This document shows positions 1 through 13,200 of a stretch of 64,000 nucleotides of DNA, piece by piece. The DNA comes from Diabrotica undecimpunctata (Eukaryota > Arthropoda > Insecta > Coleoptera > Chrysomelidae). The stretch's first letter is position 1. Every line of letters starts with the position of its first letter. The stretch covers positions 146,329,108-146,393,107 of the forward strand of contig NC_092804.1 of NCBI RefSeq assembly GCF_040954645.1, given 5' to 3'. The notes under the pieces are model-generated. The model searched no databases. It was given only the letters and a program-made list of their open reading frames with translations, and was not told the origin of the DNA. Position numbers and translations under genes: made by a program.

Positions 1-545
1 TATAGATCCCGAGACGCTAATAGCAGCGAATGAAGAGATCGAGAGAGTAGTTAGATTGAGCTACCTCATCCTCCAAGATAATATTCTGTGATGCAGTGAC
101 CTGAGTTTAGAGACCAAGATGCGTATGGTGAGGTGCTACGTTCTTCCGGTACTACTATGCGAAGTCGAAGTCTGGATACTGACGAAAGCCATTGAAAAGA
201 AGATCGAAGCCTTCGATATATGGATCTATAGGAGGATATCGAATATATCTTATGTAGACTATGAAGTGAAAATAAGAAAAAGAAGTGCTTAATTTAGTGA
301 AACAACGTAAACTTGAGTACTTTGGCCACGTGATGTGTATCGAAGAAATATATAGAATTCTTTAACTCGTCATACAGGGTCAAGTTTTTGGCAAAAGGGG
401 GCGGGAAGGCCGTCATATCTCGTGGCTGAAAAGCATCCGACAATGGTGTGGAATGACTTCCGCCGAATTATTTCAAGAGCGGTCAACAAAACCACGATAT
501 CGATCTACAACATCCGGTCCGGATGTGTTACCGGAGAAGAAGACA
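1..545 (+). pseudogene. 3' end of an RTE-like LINE ORF2, decayed
   Basis: Translating with frame changes gives the C-terminal region of a non-LTR retrotransposon polymerase: MVRCYVLPVLLCEVEVWILT, then KLEYFGHVM, then AVNKTTISIYNIRSGCVTGE and an acidic end at about 545. These are the post-RT segments seen in insect endonuclease/reverse-transcriptase LINEs (R-L-EY-GHVM and AVN motifs). Stops and frameshifts are present, so it is dead. The element begins left of the window. The same family recurs at 41390-43730 and 60775-61027. Confidence 0.8.
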
Positions 546-1130
546 TTTTCGTGTTTTCCAAACTGGAAATGCTATTTAAAGGGCATCCTTTCGATGACAC
601 CAGAGATTATTCAAATAAATGCGACGATGCTACTGAAGACCAATGCAAAAACTGAATCAGAAGAGCTTCAGAGACTTGCAGCACCGATGGAAGTTGAGTT
701 GAAATGTTTTTAAGTTGAGTAGGGATTACTTCGAAAGTTGCCATAAACTAGATGACGAAAGATAAAGGAATGGCCAAGAATAAAGCATTGAAGTTATGAA
801 CAAAGGTTGGATACTGTCAGGAGGTATCTCATGTTTTGTGCGATTTAATTTTTGGGATATTTAATTGAGATTATTTTATTGTCTTATTAGAGGTTTTCAT
901 TTACATGCTAATGATCATCTTTTCTTTTTAATATCTGGTCGTTCGCTTGTTACCGTTATATATTACAGTAGCTATTGTTGATTCTCAGTTTTATAGAATG
1001 TACCATATAGACGACACTTTTATTGCGCTTGTATCATAACAATTAAACTGCGACAATATATAACATTAACTTTGTATACATTCTAGTGATTCTTTACAGC
1101 TCACTTGGTCGCTTCTGACACCCCTTACGT
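546..1130. other. No recognisable feature
   Basis: This is AT-rich sequence with short spurious ORFs only. No repeat, RNA gene or conserved protein segment is seen. Confidence 0.5.
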
Positions 1131-1686
1131 CATTCTTTTTTTTTATAATTCCAGGAGTCTTCATGCAAATTTCTCCTACTCAACGCCTATTTGATACTTT
1201 CCATCTTTTTGCTGGACGGCCTCTCCTTTTTCTTCTTTGTGGGACCCAATTATAAATTTGGTTCGCTTGTCGTTCGTGTGGCATTCTCCACATGTAGCCG
1301 TAGTAGAACAGTTGTTTCGCTTCTATAAAACTTCTGTAACACCCAGTTTTAACTGCATTCATTTTTCTTTTATTGTCTTCTGATAATATCCACATTTCTA
1401 CTCCGTTTGTTACAGTGCTTTCTACTAATGATCTGAACAACTTTATTTTAGTGTGATTTGACAAACTTTTATTCCATAGGAGGGAATGTCACCTGCATCA
1501 GTTTTTATATTCTTTGCATCATGTTTTTCTATTGTGTGATACTCGTCATGTAGTTTGCATCGTCCTCATCTTCAGCAATGACAACCAGATCGTCCGCAAA
1601 TAAATAGTGTAGATTTCCCTGATTCCAATTCGAATTCCCATAGCATTGCATTTCATTGTTCATTATTTCAGCGCAGCATTAACGTA

Positions 1687-2949
1687 CGAGGCATGTTTTT
1701 TAAGTAAGTACCGTTTTGCGATTCCGCCGCTACAGCGCTACGGTCGGCGTTCCGCGCATGAGCGCTGGTTACCTACATCTCTTGTCTACGCACTGACGCC
1801 ATTACAGTCTGATTCTTCATTGTATGCTTGTTTACTCCAGTGTTTAAGATGCCTCCAACAATCGTGAGTCACGCTGATTGTGAAGTACGGGCTGTTATAC
1901 GATTTCTTAGTGCTAAAGGCGTAAAACTGATCGATATTCATCGTGAGATCGTTGAAGTTTACGGACAAAACATTATGAGTGATGGAATGGTAAGGAAATG
2001 GATGAGAGCATTTAAAGATGGCCGCACAAATGTGCATGATGAAGAACGGAGTGGGCGTCCTTCGGTCGTTAATGAAAATTTGGTGCAGAAAGTGGACGAA
2101 AAGGTGAGAGAAAACAGACGCTATACAATTTCATCATTGTCCGACTGCTTTCCTCAGTATTCTCGTAGTGTTTTGTATCGCATTGTTACCGAGAACTTGA
2201 ATTACCGAAAATTGTGTTCACGTTGGGTTCCAAAAATGTTGACGGATTTGCACAAAACCCAACGTTTAGGCAGTGCATTGACTTTCCTTGAGCGGTACCA
2301 CAGTGAAGGTGAAGATTTTTTAGACCAAATTGTTACTGGTGACGAAACGTGGGTGGCCTACGTCACACCAGAATCGAAACAACAATCCATGGAATGGCGA
2401 CATTCATCATCACACAAAAGAGTGAAGTTTAAGCAAACAATTTCTGCCCGGAAAATCATGTGCACAGTTTTTTGGGACAGAAAAGGAGTATTGCTAGTGG
2501 AGTTTCTGCCTCGTAATGAGACAATCAATGCAGCGTCTTATTGTGAGACATTGAAAAATCTGCGTCGTGCAATCCAGAACAAAAGACGTGGCAAGTTGAG
2601 TAAGGGTATCGTTTTGCTGCATGACAATGCCCGTCCACATGTGGCTAATCAGACCAAAGATCTCATCAAATCATTTAAATGGGAAACTCTAGATCATCCT
2701 CTATCGTCTTCAAGACGATAACGAAGTCAAAACATTTGTGATGCAGTGGTTAACAAGTCAGGCGGCAGAATTTTATCAGGAGGGTATTCAAAAACTGGTG
2801 CCACGTTATGACAAGTGCCTCAATATTCACGCAAATTATGTAGAAAAGTAGATTAAGGTACAGGCTATCATGTAAAAATAGAATTATTGCCATATCTTTG
2901 TACGTCTTTTTTTAATTCCAAAACGGTACTTACTTAAAAACACGCCTCG
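1687..2949 (+). mobile_element. Mariner-family DNA transposon with both TIRs and TA duplication
   Basis: The left end CGAGGCATGTTTTTTAAG at 1687 and the right end, ending CTTAAAAACACGCCTCG at 2949, are inverted repeats of about 31 bp with one-base differences. TA dinucleotides flank both sides (1685-1686 and 2950-2951), the target duplication expected of mariner. It interrupts a minus-strand LINE, so it is younger than that element. Confidence 0.95.
1849..2851 (+). pseudogene. Mariner transposase, lacks third catalytic Asp
   Basis: From MPPTIVSHADCEVRAVIRF the frame shows the two helix-turn-helix motifs (DIHREIVEVYG, YTISSLSDCFPQ), the linker WVPKML, the first catalytic Asp in VTGDETWV and the second in LLHDNARPH. 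After ETLDHP the expected block with the third Asp of the DD34D triad is missing, the frame breaks, and reading resumes with DDNEVKTFVMQWLT to VEK-stop at 2849-2851. A small deletion thus removed the catalytic residue. Length and motifs otherwise match the roughly 345-residue family. The longer open frame starts at 1828, but the MPPT start matches the family better. Confidence 0.92.
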
Positions 2950-3400
2950 TATATTTCGAAAAGAGTTGGTGACAAGCAGGAACCCTGTCTTAGCCCTTTA
3001 TTAATTGAAAACATATCTGAGCAGCTGCTCCGTGTTCTTATATAGCCAAAGTTGCCTTCATAGAATTCTTTAACAGCGTTTACATAAATTAGTGAGATAT
3101 TTTGCTGTTTCATGACAACCTACAACTTATTCAGGGATACGCTATCATAAGCTCTTTCAATCAATCAATATTGTAGTATAGTTTATTATCAACTTCAGTT
3201 TTCTAAGCTTTCTGAGCTGTCTGAGACAGAATAAGTTATCTGCTTTCTTATTTTTCATACCTTTTATTTAATGCTTGTTTTATTTCATCAGTTGTTATAT
3301 ACTCTTTCATATCTCACATCGAGAAAATTCGCCCTATTATTAGTAACATCTTCGTAATATTTCTTCCACTCTGATAGTTCGATCGAGTGAATTGTAAAAA

Positions 3401-4100
3401 CCTTTTTTTTTTGTCTAATGTATTAATTGTTTTCTAGGCAATAAATTTTTTATCTCAGAATTCGTTTTGACTTTTCATTACTGTTTTTTTTTTGTTTCAT
3501 AATTGTGTCTGGCATAAATGGTTCTATCCTTTAGTATTCCTGTACTAACCAAAAAAAAAGACAATAACTTTGTTCAAACTGGAATAATCAATGATTTATA
3601 GAAAGCCATAGTAGTGACATTCAGTTTGCGATAAAGCATGCACCGTTTTAGACAATACCAAATTTAGACATCAGCGTATTAGCATGTCAATTTATAAACT
3701 TTCATTTTATCTATAAGGTTAATATGTTCCGACAAAATTTACCAAGCATATTTAGTATATGATTGTATATGAACGTTCAGCTAACGGATAAAGTGTAAAC
3801 GTTTATATATTTTATAATAATTTCACCATTTGAATGAAGAAAGTTTTTATTATCATCAGAATTCTGTATTCAATAATTAATAATACAAAATACACAATTC
3901 TGTATGACTATTCAAAGAGCATCCTCAGACCTAAGCTTTAATATTTGCTTTTTAATTTTCCTTAAATGTCACGTTTATGTATGTGCTTTTTGAAACCGTA
4001 GATTTTGAGAATACACAATTAATTTCATCACTTTCCAATAATTCGATAAAGGTTACTTAAACGATAGATTCTTATACATTCTAATTTTCCCATAATTTAG
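3401..4100 (+). other. Ect2 intron, AT-rich, nothing recognised
   Basis: Poly-T tracts and AT-rich sequence lead into the polypyrimidine tract and acceptor at 4100. No coding or repeat signal was identified. Confidence 0.6.
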
Positions 4101-4232
4101 GTCGTGGACGAGTCTACAGTAACGGAACGTCCTGAGGCTCCTTCGAAGGTTTGGATTGTAAAAGCGGAGTGGTTCTGGACCTCGGTGCAAAAAGAAACAA
4201 GCTTGCCGGAGAAAGATTATCTATTTGACGAT
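4101..4232 (+). CDS. Ect2: Ect2 exon: end of last BRCT repeat
   Basis: The exon has 44 codons in phase 0, from acceptor TTTAG at 4096-4100 to donor GTAAGT at 4233. The translation contains KVWIVKAEWFWTSVQKE, the Trp-bearing last helix of a BRCT domain as found in ECT2, followed by LPEKDYLFDD. The tryptophan after KAE is the characteristic BRCT Trp. The preceding part of this BRCT repeat must lie on an exon left of the window, because no further BRCT-like sequence is seen in 1-4100. Confidence 0.92.
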
Positions 4233-7200
4233 GTAAGTATTGTACATTTACTGCCTTGTATTTACTAAAAATAAATCAGTTAACCCTTTCAGTCACACAC
4301 CTAGAAAGAGGCATTCAAAAATTATAAAATTTGCTAGATATGCTTGAGAGAGGTAACTAAAACAATAGGTAACAAAAAAGGACTGCCCCTCCATCTGTTT
4401 TTTTGTTAAGACTTTTACCTCACAAGGTACATGTTGCCTTTAAGGATTCTAATACTAGAAGTAAATTTATTATTATCATCTAATAAAATACAAAAAAAAA
4501 GAATAGTTGTTTAGAAAATTACTTAAAACCTATCTATTATGAAAATCAAAAAACTTGACATTTTTAGCAAAACATGTGGGTCCTGCCTTTACATCCCTCC
4601 ATGTTGCACCGAAAATTTTCTTTCTTGTCATCGTAGATTGGTACATGAATAACCATCACATCTAAATTCCATATAAGGTAGTTTTTCGGGGAGCTTATTC
4701 GTTTACCTTTTCAACGATTGCGGAGCATGTTGTTCCGCTGAAGGTCTACCTACCTCTCTTAGGTGGATCTTTGTGAAGAAGTAAATACTCAGCTACTGAC
4801 TGTCTGAATCCAATAAGATCGAAAATATCTTTCTTTGGAGCATGGAGTTCTACAGATTTAGATCTGTATTCCAGCCATGAATTTACCAGTGCTAAATCTA
4901 TGGCATGGGTAATCATTCTTAATGTCCACTTTCGTGATCTTACATGGGAGCGATAAATACATTAGCAAGAAGTCAACTTGCCATATTTGTGTTGTAGTGC
5001 TGTATAGCCTCCGGTCTTATAACTTCAATATAATGTTTAGTTGCTTTATCCCATCTTTTACAGTAATCTTGTGTCCCTATACCTACATAATTTGATGCTA
5101 CAGTGACTGGTTTATTATCAAACCATTTCGTTATTTGCTAACAGGGATGGTATCCCTGTACTACTAGTTCCTCGGTCTTGTTGTTTCAAGATTTTATCAT
5201 TAGGAAGCAGGGGTTGAAAAAAAACGATTTTAGTCTTATGGTGCCCACCGAATATATAGATTTGGAGTTTAAATACTGAAAGAGGTGATACATACTGAAT
5301 TGTCAAAGTACAAGAAATGACCTTTTTCTGCAATTCTGTCAGATAAATGCATTACAATGCCTGTTTATGCACCAAAATTGGTATATATGGGCTTCAATTC
5401 TGTAGTGGACCCTTGATATATTATTAAGTCATATACAAGACCACTTTGGCCAGCTAAAACATAAATCTTGATTTCCCATTTTTTGGGCTTATTCTTGATA
5501 TATTGTTTTATATTTATGTTACCCTTGAATGGTACTATTTGTTCGTCCACACATAAATTTTTTTCTAGAGGCAGTTCTAAGCATCTTTTTCTGATACTAT
5601 CGTACAGGGAATGTACTTTCCGCAGTCTATCTGTATTATTTTCCGGTTGGTTATTTATATCCACGAGATAAATATTTTGCCTAAGTTTGGAAAATGTATT
5701 GTATGGATGTTATATTTTACCAGTGGAATTCCAACATTTAGGACCAATACATTCTAACTCGAGGATATTGTATTTTCCTTTATTAAGTGTATCTCTATAA
5801 ATTGTTTTATTTCATCAGGGGTCGTTGGAAAAAATCTTGCTATATGCTTGTGCACGGAATGATGATTTGTTATCTCAGCCATTACTGAGAAGATATCATC
5901 AGATATGTACTTATTGAAAGAATTAATTAGTGCTGGTAAATCAACAACTTGTTCTGGAATGGGATCATAACATGTTACCTTTCTGGTCTCGAACTGTACA
6001 TCCTTCATCCATATTATTTGCTTTTTCTCAGTAAATTGTTTTTAAAAAATACTTCAATAGTTGTTTCTGGATTCATTTGATTTACTTCATCTTCTATAAC
6101 TTCTTGGTCGTTGTTTGGCTCTTGCTCCAAGTCATCCTCTAGATCTTGAGAATTAGCTTCTTCTTTATATGAACAAACACGTTCATTCAAAAATTGAACT
6201 ATTTCATCATTAGTTTTCATTTGAGTATCATCCTCTTTTCACCATCTTCATCGTCAAGATCCGAAATTGTCTTTTTCAAGATAATATAGTGACTCGTCAT
6301 TTGTAAATCTGAAAAGAAATATTTCATGAAATAACCTGTTTTACACGAAAATATATATTATTTTTTGTCACAAAAACATCCATAAAAGCAGTTTGTACCT
6401 CATAAGGTAGATCCAGTTGAGGTGCCCAGCTTACTACTTTGTATCATCTATATTTTAGAAACTACTACATACTATGATAAATTACAGTGTTTAAACTCGG
6501 TTCGCTATTCCCAGTCCGAACTGTCTAGTGAATTTAGTAATTATTTTTTTGCGAAGTTAGTTACTTTTTGACAGACTAGAAGTGGCTGGAAATTACTATA
6601 CAACCAAGCACACGTACTCATAGCCAATATTAATAGTAAACAAACTAAATAGTAAATAAAATAGAACTTTGCGAATTACCAACAATCAATATTTATTTAT
6701 CTGCACCATATAATAAATAGTAACAACTAAAATATATTTTTAGTTGTTACTATCAATAGTAATAACAACTAAAATATATTTTTTAGTTGTTATTAAATAT
6801 ATACTACCCAAAATTTGATGGGTTTAGTATACACTTCCACTATTTAGAATAATTCTTCTTTTTTTTAAGAAAGAAGTTTGCAATAGTAGCATACTTAAGC
6901 TATTAATACTGGGAAGTAGGAATTGTTGTGTTGTAGGTTTCCGACAATGAATCTGTCAAAATGTGCCCGAGCTAAGCGAATGGAGTTTACTTACCTATCA
7001 AACAGATATCCGCGTTTATTCTCGAAAATAAACAGCAAAAACAACATACACAAACAGACTGTCCTAACCTCTTGCAATTGTCACTCAAACGAACTAATTT
7101 CAAATCCGGTTATAACTGTTAAGCAAAAACAAAATCGCGCGCAGAATGCAGGCATCTACGAATTAGACATGATATTTGACATGATGTTTGAAATCATACA

Positions 7201-10200
7201 TAATAAATGTACCTCTGTGTATGTAATAAATGTAAAGTGTGACTGAAAGGGTTTTAAGTTAAAACAAATATAAAAGTTTCATATAAAACAGTCTTTCTCA
7301 TAGATATACATTGTTATTGGGGTTTATAGACTAGTTGTGTAACTGCTGCAGGCATTATCAAAGACGGTGCTGGAGCAGTCTTATCATTTTGTGTTGACAG
7401 ACGAGTATTTACACTAGGTTTTGTTATTCAAATGTATACTTAAAACTATTACAGAGAGTAAAATAAATTCCTGGAGTGGACAGCAGTCCTTTTACATCTT
7501 TGGCTCATCTTTGACTTCATTGTATCGTCTTCGTGGGTTTGAAGATTGACCCGATATTATTCTTGTTAATATTTTGATGATTATATGTATAGCATATTTA
7601 ATATACTGTATTACTACTGCGGTATTACATATTAATTCCACTGCCACTTCAGAGTTTTGCGGATTGGACATTGGAGGGAACCATTTGATCGCTAAACTCA
7701 ACACCCTTTTTCACCAAGTTATTATCAAGGATAGCTTGTAATTTGAGCATCGGTGTATTTTGTTTTTACCTGAGTTATTTAAGATACATTTATGAAGTTC
7801 AAATATTGTACTGTATTTTGTTAACCCATTTTAACACTTAAATAGATTCCAGTTGTCTTCCCATGACTTCACCTCGCTTGAGTTTGGATGATAGGACACT
7901 TGGTAAATCTTTTCGGTTTTTTCTTAATGTACTGCAGATTCTTGTTTTATTCTTGCATTCTTGCAAGTTCTACATAATTTATACATCTTTACACCACACT
8001 TATGCTCCTTATTTTTTATGTACAGCAGAAACAGGCAATACCCTCTCCAAGGTGTCATGGATTCATCTATGACCAATTCTTAACCGAGAATTATACAGTT
8101 TTTTAAATTCTTTAGTGTAGAATCAATAATGGGACCTATAGAAGTTTATATAGTTTATCTGCCAACATTTTTACAATAGTAAAAATCTGTTCATCGCTGA
8201 ACTAATAAATTTATTGTGAAATAGATGATCCTTGGACCAATAATGTCTCATTTTAGGAACACAACAATTCCCATGCAAAGGATGCAGGCAAAAAAAATTT
8301 AACATTTCATCATAAGTAACCTGTTGCTACTTTTTCAATCGAGATTTTTATTCCACCTACAAAACAACTACGTAAGAAAATATAGCTTTGACTAATATAT
8401 AAATTTTAGTATCTAGACCAAGTTTTGTCTCCGTCGGGTCGAAGGGATTCAAGCGCCACCCCCGGAAGTGCTGCCAGACGGAGAAAACGGAAACTGTTGC
8501 TATCGTCTCTTGTACATAACCAATCGCCCGCTCTTACGAAACGAAGATCATCGGTTAGCGATGCTGGGTTGTTATCAGTCTCTGGGTCATTTTTGGACTG
8601 TACGACGAGTCCCAATAAAGAGATAATCGATGGTGCAGAACCGGTAATCGACACTCCACGTAAGGGATTAACACAGAGGCATCAAGTATTTTTGGAGTTA
8701 CTACAAACAGAAACAAACTATGTAGACATCTTACATACGATAGTAACGGTAAGTTTAACTATGAATATCATTTTGTTTTTTAAATTTAATTATACAGATC
8801 ACGACATTGTTTTATTGACCATACAACACAATGGCAATCGCTGTGACATTTTACACGTTTCCACCACTATATTCATTTCACAGTAGGTACACATTTGTCG
8901 TAATTATCACATTGACATTAAAAATTTCAAACGAAGTTCTGAAAGAATAAACAAATAATTGATAAAATGCGTATTACGTTGTATGCCGTCCAAGAAAAAG
9001 TGCAACTTGTAACATGGTACTTTCAGGATCATTCGATAAGCGAAGTAATTGATTTATTTATTATTGCCTTCGAAAATAGACCCCCACCAAGTGTTACAAC
9101 AGTTAAAAATACCATTAAACATTTTTAAACTTCGGGATGTGTAAACAGTTGTAAAAAGTGTCATGAAGGTAATGAACCACGTGTTAAACCTGTCGATGAG
9201 GAGCGTCAAAACGGATATTGATATTTGTGCTTTTGTGGAAGCTAGTGAACCATGTAATAGTGTACAAATTGCTAGGGAAGTTAACGTGAATGCTAGAACT
9301 GTCCAGCGAGTTCTCAAAAGGAATGGGTATTACTATTTTAAGATACAACCAACACAAGAACTGTTTCCGGAAGATAACTTTAGGCGGATGGAGTTTTGTG
9401 AAATTATATTAGATAAACAGAATGAAAATGTACACTTTTTAAAAAATATTTTATTTTCTGACGAATCTTCATTTTAATTACATAAAAAACACAATCCATC
9501 CGTTGCAATGTATTATTCTCGGAAAAATAAGCACCTCAGTGTTGCAGTGCGAACGCAGCATCCGCAAGAGTTAAATGTTTGGACTGGGATGTTAGGCGAC
9601 CATATTGTCGGTCCATTTTTTATCGATGGAAACTTAAACGGGCGCAAATATTTACAACTTTTACAGAATGCCGGAATCATTCCGGCAGTTCGACGCCTTC
9701 CCGTTAATTTTCAGGAGTTTTATTTCCAACAGGATGAGTGTTCGGCTCACAACTCTAGAGCAACTATTGACCTGCTCAATCAAACGTTTCCTGGTCGACT
9801 GATAAGTACACGTGGTACAATTAAATGGCCCGCTAGATCCTGTGGCTTAGCGCCTAACGATTTCTTTTTTTGGGGTTTTCTCAAAGAAAACATTTATAGG
9901 CAACAGTTTGAAAGGGCCACAATCCTAGTCGAATTAAGGGCAAAAATACTTCATTTCTCTGCAAGCATTACACCAGCCCTACTCAAAAATATGAGGAGAA
10001 ATCTCTATGACAGATTTGGTTACTGTTTAGCACAAGGATGTGGAATATTTGAACCCTTAATTCATTAATCTGCTTTCCTAATTTTTATTTTTTGTTAGGC
10101 ACATTTTACGAAGTTTGTAGGTTCTTAATTAGGTAGTATTTTTTATGTTTAAGTTTGGAAGAATTTTATTGTTTTTTTTTTATTTAAAAGTACAAACGAT

Positions 10201-13200
10201 TCTTATTCTGATTTTTTTTCTTCTTTCTTGTCTTATTGTTATAAGCTTTGTCCATAAAATGTGTACAATTTTCAGTGACAATAAAGCATATTACTTATTT
10301 ACTTACTTATTTATTTGTATTGCTATTAAGGCTAAAAAATAACCAAAAAATTAATTTTAGAGCATTATAATAAATATACTCTAGAGATGGGATTGCAATA
10401 AATCTTAATTCCTACGGTCAACAAAACAATGTCGTTATCTATATAGCAAAACACATCACTGTTTTTTAATTTCCACAGAGTATCATCAACTTGACATGTT
10501 TCGCTGTGATTTCAGCTTCCTCATAAGAAAAACCTAACTTCTCGTTAGACTTAGTAGCGGAGACTTCCCAATATATTCATGTTTGTTCATTGAGGATTAC
10601 ATACGTCTTTTTAAAATAGTTTATTTTTAATATTTCTAATCAGTTACAGTATTCGATCAGTTTCTTCCATGACTATGAATGCATCTTTCCATTGTGCTCT
10701 GTGCTGATTGTTCTAGGCATGTTTGCATGTCTATCTGTCGAAGTATTTGTTTTTGATATATGATTCATGCTCATTTACACTAACACTTAGTGGTTTTGAG
10801 GTTTCTCCCACATAAAAATTGCTGCGTTCACAAGATACTTTATAAATGAAGTTTTTTGATCACTCCTGTTTGTTGTTTGATATGGTTTTGTCACAGCATA
10901 GATCTCAGTGAGTTGGTTGTCTTGAGTGTTGTTGTGATGTATTTATTTCCTATCCTTTTTAATATTCCTGATAAGCCCTTTACATATGGTATTGTTGTTA
11001 TCTTCAAATCCCTTCTTGTGAGCATTTTTGGGTTATTTTTGATGTTTTGTTGTTTCCGTTCTTCAATCTTGTGAAATTCATTGTTTATAAATGCCAATGG
11101 ATCATAATTTTTTGTTAACATCTTTGTTAGCAAGTTTTATTTTTCCTGAAATTTGTTTTCATTTGAGCACTGGTTTTGGGCTCTATCATATAGTAATTTG
11201 ATGATAACCTTTTAACAGATTTAGTTGACAATGAATAAAGACATTAGTTAGAAAAGTGAGAAATAAATATTACTAAATAATTTAAATTTCTGTTTCGAGA
11301 AAGGTACAGCGAAACATGCTAAGTTGACTATATTTTGGGAAAATTGAAAAAGCAATGTTGTATTTTTATGTTTTGTTTTATTATTGAACATATACGTCCA
11401 TTAAGTAACTGCAAATTCTATAAATAGTTTTAAATTAAAATTAATGTCTTTTCTGCTTTCTAAGGAAATCATTTGAAAAAGGTAAGTGATCATATTCCAA
11501 TTGATTTTCCCTCTTTAACTCTTAAAAAAAGAAAGAAAAAAACTGTGGCGCTTATGTTTGTTACTCTTTTCTCTTTCAATTTTGTAGCGGATTTCGATCA
11601 GCTTTAAAAAAGATCTACAAAAATATACTTCTACAAGATTTGGTCATGTCATTGCTTGATTATTAAAATGACGCTTATTATTTACAAACCTCAACAGGCC
11701 TTGAAGGTCTGCTGGGCTAAAATACAATTAATATAGTACTTATATATTACAAAACTTGTATCAACTGGGGTGGCTTCTCGTCCAATCATGTTTCTTGCCT
11801 ACTAAATTGGCTTACTATTCTCCTCCATTTATCTCTGTTTGTTGCTCTTTCTTCTCAACCATGAATTCCCTCTTTTCTGAGATCTTCGTGTACGCTATCA
11901 AAACATCTTTGTCTGGGTCGTTTTTCCGTCTTTTCGTGATTGGGTCTCTTTTAAGAATCATTTTTAGCATCATCTTCCTTTCTATTCTCCTCACGTGCCC
12001 TATCCATCTCACTCTCTGTGCTTTTATGAAGCGACCGATGCTTGGTTCGTTGTACAGTTCCTTTAGCTCCCTGTTTGTTCGTCGCACCCAACCTTTCACC
12101 GTATTTTTGCCTCCATATATAACTCTGAGCATTTTCCTTTCTCATCTTTTCCATATCTCTGTATTTGATTTTTTCATTGTCCATACTTCACTACCATATG
12201 TCACTGTGGGTCTTATTACTGTTTTATATATCCTTAACTTTGTTTTTCTCGATATATATTTGGATTTCATCAGTGGTCTTAGGCTTCTCATAAAACATTT
12301 TGCAATTATTTTCTTGATTTCGTTAGAATAGTAAAATCATCAGCGAAAGCCAGACATTGATGTCCATGTTCAAATGACGATTATTCTGAACAAACTTCTA
12401 GTCAAGTTAGATCTTTGTTCAATAAACTAGTTTAGATGCTGTATGCTATACTTCTCTCTAGACCTTTCTATTTTCTATATTTCAGTTGACACCGAAGGAA
12501 GTTTAGATGATGGTCGTATTACAAAAAGATTAGCTACATTTAAAGTTATTCTGACTTATTGTTCCATTATACATTAACTCCTAAGATCACCTAAGATTCT
12601 TAAACCGTGGAGTTCTTCAAGGTCCGCGTTTATCCCCGATATTCTCTTGTATTTATTATTATTTAAGAGCTAGAATAACGATAAACCTACAAAAAGAAAG
12701 AGCAAAGATGATAAACAGTGGCAAACGCATAGTTTGGAATTCACCAAATCAGCCAGAAGCGTACATAAAAAATATAGCAGAAACTTTACAGAGTAATAAT
12801 CCCAAACCTCTAAGTATTGACGATCATAATAAATTAATTACAGACTCGGTTAGAAACGCACAACTCAAATTCTGCAAGAAAAATTACACCAAAAGTGAAA
12901 AGATTAGCAAAGACACAAAAGCTCTCATGGAAATACGACGAAACCTAAGCGAGAAAGAAAAGGGAAACAAAGAAGAATATAGAAAACTAAATAAAAGAAT
13001 TTCAGCGGATATTGGAAGAGATGTGAGAGGATATAGTACTAATGTAATTACTCAAACAGTAGAAAAGAACAAAGGTTTGAGGATAATGAGGAGAGAACTC
13101 ACACAAGGTAAAAAAGAGATATGCAAGCTAGAAGATAGGGACGGAAAGGCAACAACAGAGAGACGAAACATTCTGAAAGTAACTAGAGAGTTTTGTAAAG

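Larger units (their letters stand above)
1131..3400 (-). pseudogene. LINE ORF2 fragment on minus strand, split by a mariner insertion
   Basis: On the minus strand the right half (2952-3400) reads AYDSVSLNKLWVVMKQ and then KGLRQGSCLSPTLFEIYV, RT motifs A and B. The left half (1131-1684) continues with the FADD-type motif C, here eroded, followed by ADD...VVIAEDEDDANYM-like sequence and TKIKLFRSLVESTVTNGVEMWILSEDNKRK, and ends RRKRRGRPAKRW. The two halves are parts of one polymerase separated by the mariner at 1687-2949. Frameshifts make it inactive. An RTE-like clade is likely, judged from the GRP.KRW tail. Confidence 0.85.

Noticed and set aside
422..713. Two overlapping + ORFs of 77 and 86 codons
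   Set aside because: Their first codons are the decayed LINE end; the rest is not recognisable and is not an Ect2 exon by sequence or splice signals.
11756..12331. 191-codon + strand ORF
   Set aside because: It is the antisense shadow of a minus-strand LINE ORF2 end (FADD and RVRWIGHVRR motifs on the other strand).
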